DNA from: Bacteroidota bacterium
GTDB lineage: Bacteria > Bacteroidota > Ignavibacteria > Ignavibacteriales > Ignavibacteriaceae
Assembly: GCA_021813585.1 (NCBI GenBank)
Contig: JAKAJV010000076.1
Coordinates: forward strand, 1 to 41,224
DNA: 41,224 bases
Direction: 5' to 3'
Part shown: one piece after another, positions 34,935 to 40,856 of the stretch
How the letters are laid out: each line of letters begins with the position of its first letter
Numbering within the stretch: the stretch's first letter is position 1
Notes under the pieces: generated by a model
What the model saw: only the letters and a program-made list of their open reading frames with translations
Database searches by the model: none
Told to the model about the DNA's origin: nothing
Translations under genes and position numbers: made by a program

Positions 34935-35268
34935 AATAAACGCCTTTGTCTATTGCATTTTGAATAAAAATTGGGTTCATCTCTCTTCTAATATATTCTA
35001 TGCTTTTATATCCTTCGGAAGTGAAAAGCTTACAATCTATAAAAACATCGAATGTATATTCTATGTCGGAAACTAATCCGGCAATCTTAAGTTGCTTCTG
35101 ATAGTTTAAGCTGTCAAATATAAGGACTACATCGAAGTCGCTGTTTTGGGAAGCTGCAAATTCCGGATTGTTTAGTCTCGAGCCAAAAAAATACATGCCT
35201 TTGTAATCTGCAATCTTTTGGCTTAACTCTTCATTAATGGCATTAAGTATTTCATTGTTGTTATTCAT
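34921..35268 (-). CDS. MNT-type nucleotidyltransferase, antitoxin candidate
   Basis: The 115-residue protein has the minimal nucleotidyltransferase signature G29-S30-R31 and D44-x-D46 (FFGSRLN and SDFDVVLIF), with a third acidic residue likely in FDVFIDCKLF. Between GS and the DxD there are 13 residues, a few more than the usual ten. Such enzymes transfer AMP to a partner HEPN tyrosine. It is translated just before the HEPN gene and overlaps it. Confidence 0.85.
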   Translation of the reverse strand: MNNNNEILNAINEELSQKIADYKGMYFFGSRLNNPEFAASQNSDFDVVLIFDSLNYQKQLKIAGLVSDIEYTFDVFIDCKLFTSEGYKSIEYIRREMNPIFIQNAIDKGVYYARV

Positions 35269-35511
35269 TAAAATTCCTCATTCAGGCTGAATGAAATATA
35301 TTCAAAATAATATAACAATAAATTATTAAAATCTTATAAAAGTTACTACCAAGAAGGAATCAAAATAAGTCACGTTTGAGGAACTGACGCAAACAGCCAT
35401 CAAAATTGACGCAGCCAGACCTTTCGCTTTGCAGCAAACGAAAGTAAATTTGCACCAGCGAATCATTAACGCGGATAACCGAAATAAAATATTCTTAGAA
35501 AGAACTCTCAA
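35269..35511. promoter_or_regulatory. Promoter region with palindromic operator candidate
   Basis: The gap between the MNT gene (minus) and the double PhnB gene (plus) includes an imperfect palindrome at 35421-35444: CTTTCG and CGAAAG outside TTTGC-A-GCAAA, with one bulged C. It is followed directly by TAAATTTG (35445-35452), a TAnnTTTG -7 element 60 nt before the ATG at 35512. A repressor bound there would cover the promoter. No other feature is evident in the gap. Confidence 0.5.
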
Positions 35512-36423
35512 ATGAAAAATATAAATCCTTTTTTGTGGTTTGATGACGGTGCAGAAGAAGCGGTCAACTTTTATGTTTCTTCTTTCGCTTCTACTTTCGA
35601 ATCTTCCGGTAAAGAAAAACAAACTGAAATTTTAGCCACCAGCAGATATGGCGACGCAATGCCGCATCTTAAAGGCAGAGTAATGACAATTAATTTCAAG
35701 CTTCTCGGCGAAGATTTTATCGCATTAAACGGCGGACCGGTGAAAGATTTTACTTTTAATCCATCAATTTCATTTTTAGTTGAATGCGAGACTAAAGATG
35801 AAGTGGACGAGCTTTTCAATAAATTGTCAGAAGGCGGAAAAATTTTTATGCCGCTCGGCAAATATCCATTCAGCGAAAAGTTCACCTGGATAGAAGATAA
35901 GTTCGGTATTTCCTGGCAATTGATTTATGCAAATACTCAACCAAAGTCTACACCGTTTTTATGGTTTAATAGTCAAGCTGAGGAAGCAATGAATTATTAC
36001 ATATCCTTATTTTCACAGCTTGGAACTAAATCTTCAGAGATAAAAAAACTGAGCCGCTTCGGCGTAAATGAAAACGGTCCGATGGGAAAAGTTCAGCACG
36101 CTGTCTTTTCTTTAAATGGTCTGGAGTTTATGGCGATGGACAGCAATCCCGAAGACTTTACTCCGGCAATTTCATTATTCATCAACTGCGATACTCAAAA
36201 AGAAGTTGATGAGCTTTGGGATAAGCTGCTCGATGGAGGAAAGCCAATGCAGTGCGGCTGGCTAACGGATAAGTTCGGTTTAACATGGCAAATCGTTCCA
36301 ACTTTATTGATGAAATTTATGAGCGATCCGGACAAGAAAAAAGCACAGCACGTTATGGAAGCAATGATGAAGATGATAAAAATCGAAAGCAAAGATTTAA
36401 TCAAAGCATATGAGGAAGCATAA
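35512..36423 (+). CDS. Two-domain PhnB/3-dmu-9_3-mt VOC protein
   Basis: The 303-residue protein contains two tandem VOC domains. The first starts INPFLWFDDGAEEAVNFY (about 3-20) and ends DKFGISWQLIYA; the second starts STPFLWFNSQAEEAMNYY (about 145-162) and ends DKFGLTWQIVPT. Each carries the 3-demethylubiquinone-9 3-methyltransferase-like pattern, a misleading family name: no SAM site is present. The two halves differ, so the duplication is old. A helix at the C-terminus follows. It opens a run of plus-strand genes and ends 14 nt before the DUF1801 gene. Confidence 0.9.
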   Translation: MKNINPFLWFDDGAEEAVNFYVSSFASTFESSGKEKQTEILATSRYGDAMPHLKGRVMTINFKLLGEDFIALNGGPVKDFTFNPSISFLVECETKDEVDELFNKLSEGGKIFMPLGKYPFSEKFTWIEDKFGISWQLIYANTQPKSTPFLWFNSQAEEAMNYYISLFSQLGTKSSEIKKLSRFGVNENGPMGKVQHAVFSLNGLEFMAMDSNPEDFTPAISLFINCDTQKEVDELWDKLLDGGKPMQCGWLTDKFGLTWQIVPTLLMKFMSDPDKKKAQHVMEAMMKMIKIESKDLIKAYEEA

Positions 36424-36437
36424 GGAGATATTCTAAA

Positions 36438-36800
36438 ATGGAAACCAAAACAAAAGATAAAACCGTCGAAGCTTATTTTAACGTTCTTCCAGATCAAGCT
36501 AAAGTTAAAATGCAAAGCTTACGCAAGGCAATAAGAGAAGCGGCGCCGGAAGCTAAAGAAATTATAAGCTACAAAATGCCAGCGTTTAAGATGAATAGTA
36601 TTTTAGTATGGTACGGCGCATTCAAGAATCATATTGGATTTTTCCCGACTGCCGATGCTATTGAAGTATTTAAGAAAGAATTATCTGAATACAAAACTTC
36701 AAAAGGAACGATTCAATTTCCCCTTGATGAGCCGCTTCCTTTATCATTGATTAAGAAAATTGTAAAGCACAGAATAAAAGAAGTTCAAAAGAAAAAATAA
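36438..36800 (+). CDS. DUF1801/YdhG-like protein
   Basis: The 120-residue protein matches DUF1801: VEAYFNVLPDQAKVKMQSL, EAKEIISYKMPAFKMN, and FPLDEPLPLSLIKKIVKHRI. The family fold resembles frataxin-type iron chaperones and YdhG, but the role is unproven. AAGGAG precedes the gene. It sits between two VOC genes on the same strand, a neighbourhood seen often in soil Bacteroidota. Confidence 0.88.
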   Translation: METKTKDKTVEAYFNVLPDQAKVKMQSLRKAIREAAPEAKEIISYKMPAFKMNSILVWYGAFKNHIGFFPTADAIEVFKKELSEYKTSKGTIQFPLDEPLPLSLIKKIVKHRIKEVQKKK

Positions 36801-36828
36801 TTTATAGCATAATGAAAGGAAATAAAAA

Positions 36829-37257
36829 ATGAAAGCGATCAATCCCTACTTGAACTTTCCCGGAAACACCGAGGAAGCGTTTAACTTTTACAAATCTGTT
36901 TTCGGCGGTGAGTTTGTCGGCTTAACTCGCTTTAAAGATGTACCGGACGAAGGTAATGTAAAGCCGCATGAAAAAGAAAAGCTAATGCACGTATCACTGC
37001 CAATTGGCAAAAACAATGTTCTTATGGCTACCGATGCTCTTGAATCAATGGGACAACTAACTCTCGGGACCAATTTCCATTTAAGCGTTACTGCCGACAG
37101 CAAAGAAGAAGCAGCGAAAATTTTTAACGGACTTTCGAAAGATGGGAAAGTTTCAATGCCGTTAGCTGATACTTTCTGGGGCGATTATTTCGGAATGCTT
37201 ACGGATAAGTTCGGGATTCAATGGATGGTAAATTATACTTATCCGAAAGATAAATAA
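36829..37257 (+). CDS. VOC-superfamily PhnB-like protein
   Basis: The 142-residue protein opens INPYLNFPGNTEEAFNFYKS and closes MLTDKFGIQWMVNYTYP, with HVSLPIGKNNVLMATDALES in the middle, the single-domain PhnB pattern. It is a likely relative of the domains at 33380 and 35512. The substrate is unknown. AAAGGAAAT lies before the ATG. Confidence 0.9.
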   Translation: MKAINPYLNFPGNTEEAFNFYKSVFGGEFVGLTRFKDVPDEGNVKPHEKEKLMHVSLPIGKNNVLMATDALESMGQLTLGTNFHLSVTADSKEEAAKIFNGLSKDGKVSMPLADTFWGDYFGMLTDKFGIQWMVNYTYPKDK

Positions 37258-37384
37258 GGTATTGTTTCAATCGGTAAATGAATTCATTGAATAAAGGAAT
37301 ATTGGAGTACTGGAATAAGCTTTCATTACTCCGCTTCCAAATTATTAACAGATTAGATAATGAAAATTTACGAAGGAGTTATTT

Positions 37385-37819
37385 ATGAGACCCGAATCAT
37401 CAACAATTGCAGCATCGAGTCTTCCTAAACAGAAGGCAGGCACGAAAATTTTAATCAGCAGAATCTTGAGCGGAATTGCCATATTGTTTATGCTCTTCGA
37501 CAGCATTACTAAATTAATTAAAACTCCGCAGGTAATTGAGGGGACTGTTAAACTTGGTTACCCGGTAAGTGAAATCCCGGTCATTGGATTAATCTTACTT
37601 ATACTTACTATTCTATACATCATTTCGCAAACTTCAATATTTGCAGCAATCTTGATTACGGGATATTTAGGCGGAGCGGTAGCTTCCGGTTTAAGGATTA
37701 TGAGTCCGCTTTTCAGCAGCACATTATTCCCGGTTTATTTTGCGGTAATTGTTTGGGGCGGATTATATCTTCGCGACGATTTTATCAAACAATTTATCCC
37801 GTTTAGAAGAAAGGATTAG
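37385..37819 (+). CDS. DoxX-like membrane protein
   Basis: The 144-residue protein has four predicted membrane helices (about 22-40, 67-85, 87-105, 115-130) and the DoxX-like pattern ILSGIAILFMLFDSITKL, EIPVIGLILLILTILYII, TGYLGGAVA. DoxX-like proteins are inner-membrane and of poorly defined function, often linked to oxidative or thiol stress. GAAGGAG is just upstream, and its stop is 2 nt before the next gene, so they are co-translated. Confidence 0.88.
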   Translation: MRPESSTIAASSLPKQKAGTKILISRILSGIAILFMLFDSITKLIKTPQVIEGTVKLGYPVSEIPVIGLILLILTILYIISQTSIFAAILITGYLGGAVASGLRIMSPLFSSTLFPVYFAVIVWGGLYLRDDFIKQFIPFRRKD

Positions 37820-37821
37820 TA

Positions 37822-38385
37822 ATGGCAAAGTTAATTGTATTCAATTTTATTACGCTTGACGGCTTCTTTGAAGGACTAAACCATGATATAAGTTGGCATA
37901 ATGTAGATGAAGAATTTAATCAGTATGCAATTGAGAATTTGAATTCAATCGGAGGGCTTTTGTTCGGTAGAATTACATACCAGCTAATGGCAAGTTACTG
38001 GTCAACTAAACAAGGGGCTGAAGACGATCCTCTGGTAGCGGCTAAAATGAATTCGCTTCCGAAATATGTTATTTCAAAAACTCTGGATAAAGTAGAATGG
38101 AACAATTCAAAATTGATCAAAGAAAATATTGCGGATGAAATTCAGAAATTAAAAAATCATTGGGATAAAGATCTAAACATTTTCGGAAGCGGTAAATTAA
38201 TCTCTTCACTGATAGAAACTGATTTGATCGATGAATTCAGAATAATGGTAAACCCTGTAATCCTTGGTAAAGGAGCTCCGCTGTTCGCCAATAAAAACAA
38301 AAAGCTGAATCTTGAATTGATCAAAACGAGATCATTTAAAAACGGAAATATTTTGCTTTGTTATAAACCAACCGCCGGGAAATAA
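37822..38385 (+). CDS. RibD C-terminal-domain (dihydrofolate reductase-like) protein
   Basis: The 187-residue reductase-fold protein has LIVFNFITLDGFFEG, LLFGRITYQLMASYW, NIFGSGKLISSLIETDLIDE and PVILGKGAPLF. Like the gene at 32528 it lacks a deaminase domain. It is closer in its central GRITYQLMASYW segment to the partial gene at 40856 than to the one at 32528. It begins 2 nt after the DoxX-like gene. Confidence 0.9.
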   Translation: MAKLIVFNFITLDGFFEGLNHDISWHNVDEEFNQYAIENLNSIGGLLFGRITYQLMASYWSTKQGAEDDPLVAAKMNSLPKYVISKTLDKVEWNNSKLIKENIADEIQKLKNHWDKDLNIFGSGKLISSLIETDLIDEFRIMVNPVILGKGAPLFANKNKKLNLELIKTRSFKNGNILLCYKPTAGK

Positions 38386-38461
38386 TTCTTAAGATGCATT
38401 AAGTTGATTTTAGTCACGATAATCTTTATAATGGCGACAAGCTGTAAGATTTTGCTTGCGC

Positions 38462-38499
38462 AACCAAAAGGTTTCGTTTATATTGGCAACCGAAAGGTT
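38462..38499. promoter_or_regulatory. Tandem AACC-N4-GGTT operator candidates upstream of arsR
   Basis: Two palindromes, AACC-AAAA-GGTT at 38462-38473 and AACC-GAAA-GGTT at 38488-38499, are 26 bp apart and lie just before the arsR ATG at 38507; each is preceded by GC (GCAACC). ArsR-family repressors bind short palindromes in their own promoters, so autorepression is the likely role. Confidence 0.62.
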
Positions 38500-38506
38500 T
38501 CATATT

Positions 38507-38845
38507 ATGAGAAGAGATGTTTTCCAAGCCATAGCGGATCCAACAAGAAGAGAAATATTAAGTATGCTGGTTGCACAGCCGCTTAATATAAATTCCGTTA
38601 CTCAAAACTTTAAAGTCAGCCGGGCGGCAATTTACAAGCACTTAAAAATCCTTTCCGAAAGCGGGCTGGTGGTAGTTAAGCAGCAAGGACGCGAGCGGTA
38701 CTGTGAAGCTAAGATGGAAAAGCTTAGCGAAGTGTCGCGGTGGATTGATCAGTATAAAAAATTCTGGGAAGAAAAATTGGACGCACTTGAAAATTATTTG
38801 GATAAATTACAAGCTAAGGGAAAAAAACATGGCAAAAAAAAATGA
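38507..38845 (+). CDS. ArsR-family transcriptional repressor
   Basis: I start at the ATG at 38507, which places the tandem palindromes upstream rather than inside the gene; the longer frame to 38456 adds residues not typical of the family. The 112-residue protein has the winged helix opening RRDVFQAIADPTRREILSML and the recognition helix VSRAAIYKHLKILSESGLV, then QQGRERYCEA. No CxC metal site is present, so it is not an arsenic sensor; it resembles the SdpR-like repressors that pair with AHSA1 proteins. Directly after it is a cut-off ahsA1 start. Confidence 0.9.
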   Translation: MRRDVFQAIADPTRREILSMLVAQPLNINSVTQNFKVSRAAIYKHLKILSESGLVVVKQQGRERYCEAKMEKLSEVSRWIDQYKKFWEEKLDALENYLDKLQAKGKKHGKKK

Positions 38846-38861
38846 ACAGATACTTTGTTAG
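38829..38861 (+). pseudogene. Truncated 5' end of an ahsA1 gene
   Basis: An ATG at 38829, overlapping the arsR 3' end exactly as in coupled arsR-ahsA1 pairs, encodes MAKKNEQILC and stops at 38859-38861. The opening matches AHSA1 starts (compare MARKSD at 39671). The frame breaks where the minus-strand RelE toxin gene ends (stop at 38858-38860), so the toxin module seems to have replaced the rest. Confidence 0.65.
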
Positions 38862-39139
38862 TAAACTTCATCATGCGAACCTATATCAAGCAGAATGATT
38901 TCTTGAAGTGAAGTTGCTTGGTTTGTTATAATGGTAAAAATAATTCTAACATCATACTCAACGTAACATGCCCAGCATTCTTTAAGTTCGCCCTTAAGTT
39001 TATGTGTATGCAGTTGACGCATAAATGGGTCTTGCTGCAATAATGCTAATATAGAATAATATTTTTCTTTTTTTTGCGGAGTTTGGCGCAATATATTTTT
39101 AAGTGATCGCCTGAATTTTGAAGACCAGTGTAGTATCAT
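38858..39139 (-). CDS. RelE/YafQ-family toxin (mRNA interferase type)
   Basis: The 93-residue protein has the RelE fold pattern FRRSLKNILRQTPQKKEKYY, HKLKGELKECWACYVEYDVR and LLDIGSHDEVY. The conserved H, K, and R residues and the DIGSHDEVY ending fit the RelE/StbE-YafQ group, which cleave mRNA on ribosomes. It overlaps the antitoxin gene by 4 nt (ATGA). Unlike the toxin at 30125 it is intact. It ends convergent to the arsR unit and cuts its ahsA1 partner. Confidence 0.9.
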   Translation of the reverse strand: MILHWSSKFRRSLKNILRQTPQKKEKYYSILALLQQDPFMRQLHTHKLKGELKECWACYVEYDVRIIFTIITNQATSLQEIILLDIGSHDEVY

Positions 39140-39354
39140 TCTTCAGTTTCTAGTTCTTTGAACAAATCATCTACTGAACCGCTGTGAGATAATCCGGCTT
39201 TATATTCAGCCATTCCTTCTTTGACTGACTGGATGAGATTTTTTCGTTTTTCTTCTGTTAAGCGTTTATGTAAAATGTTAGCAAGAAGAATTTGTTCTTC
39301 AAGTGATAATTGTTCTGCCTGATCAAGTACTGAATTTAATGTTATATTTTTCAT
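39136..39354 (-). CDS. Antitoxin of the RelE-type module
   Basis: I start at the ATG at 39354 (72 residues); an in-frame TTG at 39375 is the alternative. The protein opens MKNITLNSVLDQAEQLSLEEQ and ends acidic (SVDDLFKELETEE), the usual form of the addiction-module antitoxins found with RelE-type toxins. It precedes and overlaps the toxin. The dispersed repeat at 39416-39564 lies about 60 nt upstream of the start, so it flanks the module's promoter. Confidence 0.82.
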   Translation of the reverse strand: MKNITLNSVLDQAEQLSLEEQILLANILHKRLTEEKRKNLIQSVKEGMAEYKAGLSHSGSVDDLFKELETEE

Positions 39355-39415
39355 TTTGTTCTCTATTGTGTCCAAATTTGCGTTTTAATGATGAGATAAT
39401 CAAGCTATTTCTTAA

Positions 39416-39564
39416 TTACTCAAGTTACGCAAAATTATAAAGCTTGAGTGTCATACCCGCGAAAGCGGGTATCCAAGATGCGAAAATATGATAAAAAATG
39501 GATTCCCACTTTCGTGGGAATGACAATGCGGACATCAAAATGTATTCCTGCGTAACATGAGTAA
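39416..39564 (+). repeat. MITE/BIME-like element with terminal inverted repeats and two REP-like hairpins
   Basis: The element begins TTACTCAAGTTACGCA (39416-39431) and ends TGCGTAACATGAGTAA (39549-39564), 16-bp terminal inverted repeats with one mismatch. Inside are two 25-bp palindromes, at 39450-39474 and 39500-39524, in opposite orientation. Each is a hairpin with a GAAA loop (the second read on the minus strand), and stem bases that differ between the two change in pairs, so pairing is kept. There is no coding sequence. No clear target duplication is visible. A second, oppositely oriented copy lies at 1-97. Confidence 0.85.
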
Positions 39565-39631
39565 ATTATATTAAAATACATTTGTTAAAAAACTCGAGTT
39601 AAAGTTTCGGCAAGATAATAAATATGTATCG

Positions 39632-39687
39632 GAAAATTCTTTGTTAAATTACAGGCTAAGGAGAAAAAGCATGGCAAGAAAAAGTGA
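39632..39687 (+). pseudogene. Relic of an arsR 3' end
   Basis: The sequence KLQAKEKKHGKKK followed by TGA at 39685-39687 repeats the end of the ArsR protein at 38507 (KLQAKGKKHGKKK). DNA similarity extends about 20 nt further upstream with a one-base loss. The first part of the gene is absent. Its frame overlaps the start of the ahsA1 relic at 39671, as in coupled arsR-ahsA1 pairs. Confidence 0.75.
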
Positions 39688-39890
39688 TACTCAAACAGAA
39701 ACAAAAGAATTGATCATAACCCGTATTTTGAATGCTCGTCGGGAACTAGTGTTCAAAACCTGGACTGATCCGAAAAATGATCATGAAGACAATTGCAAAA
39801 GGCGTTTCTGCTCAATCACCTAAAATGCTTGAAGGAATGGAGGCAGGCTGGAGTCAGTCATTCGACAAGCTTGCAAAAAGCTTAAAATAA
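39671..39890 (+). pseudogene. AHSA1 gene relic with internal deletion
   Basis: The N-terminal part from the ATG at 39671 is a normal AHSA1 start (TKELIITRILNARRELVFKT, then WTDPKN). Around 39777-39785 the frame changes, and the C-terminal part (KGVSAQSPKMLEGMEAGWSQ, then SFDKLAKSLK) runs to TAA at 39888-39890. About 70 to 80 residues between are missing. AAGGAG precedes the ATG, so a short truncated peptide could still be made. Confidence 0.8.
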
Positions 39891-39908
39891 TTTAAGGATA
39901 AAATCGGT

Positions 39909-40397
39909 ATGGAAAAGAAAAATCAAAACTTTGTTATTTTTGAAGAAAATGAGATTCCAAACAGAGAATTAAAAATCTCGCGGCTTCTCAACGCACCAAT
40001 TGAATTAGTCTGGAAGGTGTGGACTGACCCTGACCATATAAAAAATTGGTGGGGACCGAACGGCTTTACCAACACAATTCACAAAATGGACTTTAAGGTA
40101 GAAGGCGAATGGAATTTAACAATGCACGGACCGGACGGAACAAATTTTCCTAACAGAAGTATCTTCAAAGAAATTATCACACATAAAAAAATTGTGTTTG
40201 AACATTTCAACCCGCATTTTATTGCTACTCTTCTTTTTGAATCCAAAGGCGAAAGAACATTAATAAACTGGTCTTCGTTATTTGACACTTCAGAAATGAG
40301 AGAAACTTTAATCAAAGCGCACAAAGCTGACGAAGGCATGAAACAGAATGTTGAAAAATTAGAAAAATATTTGCAGCAACAGTTGAAGTTAAATTGA
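39909..40397 (+). CDS. SRPBCC/AHSA1-family protein
   Basis: The 162-residue protein has the AHSA1 opening LKISRLLNAPIELVWKVWTD, WWGPNGFTNTIHKMDFKVEG, and a C-terminal helix ending LEKYLQQQL. It is intact. Its N-terminal extension of about 20 residues is longer than in the copy at 32052. It starts 18 nt after the ahsA1 relic, so it may be the surviving member of a set of tandem copies. Ligand unknown. Confidence 0.9.
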   Translation: MEKKNQNFVIFEENEIPNRELKISRLLNAPIELVWKVWTDPDHIKNWWGPNGFTNTIHKMDFKVEGEWNLTMHGPDGTNFPNRSIFKEIITHKKIVFEHFNPHFIATLLFESKGERTLINWSSLFDTSEMRETLIKAHKADEGMKQNVEKLEKYLQQQLKLN

Positions 40398-40415
40398 TAA
40401 GATTGGAAGTGTAAA

Positions 40416-40856
40416 ATGAAAGATGAACCATTTGTAATTGAGCGAACATTTAACGCTTCAGTTGAAAAAGTCTGGAAAGCAATTACGGATAAGAACGAAA
40501 TGAAGAAATGGTATTTTGATCTTGCCGAATTCAAACCGGAAGTTGGATTTGAATTCCAATTTTTGGGAGGAACCGAAGAAAAGAAGTGGCTGCATCTTTG
40601 TAAGATAACTGAAGTCATCGAACAAAAAAGGATTACTTACAGTTGGAGATATGACGGCTATGCCGGAATATCTTTCGTAACATTTGAATTATTTCCCGAT
40701 GGGATTAATACAAGATTAAAATTAACTCATGCTGGTCTGGAGAGTTTCCCGGTAGATATTGTACCTGAATTCAAAAAAGAAAATTTTGTTGAAGGATGGA
40801 ATTACATTATCGGTACTTCATTAAAAGATTATTTAGAAAAGAAAGAGCGCTTGTGA
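40416..40856 (+). CDS. SRPBCC/AHSA1-family protein
   Basis: The 146-residue protein opens FVIERTFNASVEKVWKAITD and has MKKWYFDLAEFKPEVGFEF, then ITYSWRYDGYAGISFVTFEL, the pattern of AHSA1-type START-like proteins. It ends EGWNYIIGTSLKDYLEK. It differs clearly from the preceding copy and so is not a recent duplicate. It overlaps the next gene by one base (TGATG), so the two are coupled. Confidence 0.9.
   Translation: MKDEPFVIERTFNASVEKVWKAITDKNEMKKWYFDLAEFKPEVGFEFQFLGGTEEKKWLHLCKITEVIEQKRITYSWRYDGYAGISFVTFELFPDGINTRLKLTHAGLESFPVDIVPEFKKENFVEGWNYIIGTSLKDYLEKKERL

Noticed and set aside
38404-38586. 60-codon plus-strand frame upstream of and overlapping arsR
   Set aside because: It overlaps the arsR start in another frame, covers the operator palindromes, and has no family match.
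39416-39564. Target-site duplication for the dispersed repeat
   Set aside because: Flanks CTTAA on the left and ATTATA on the right show no convincing direct repeat.
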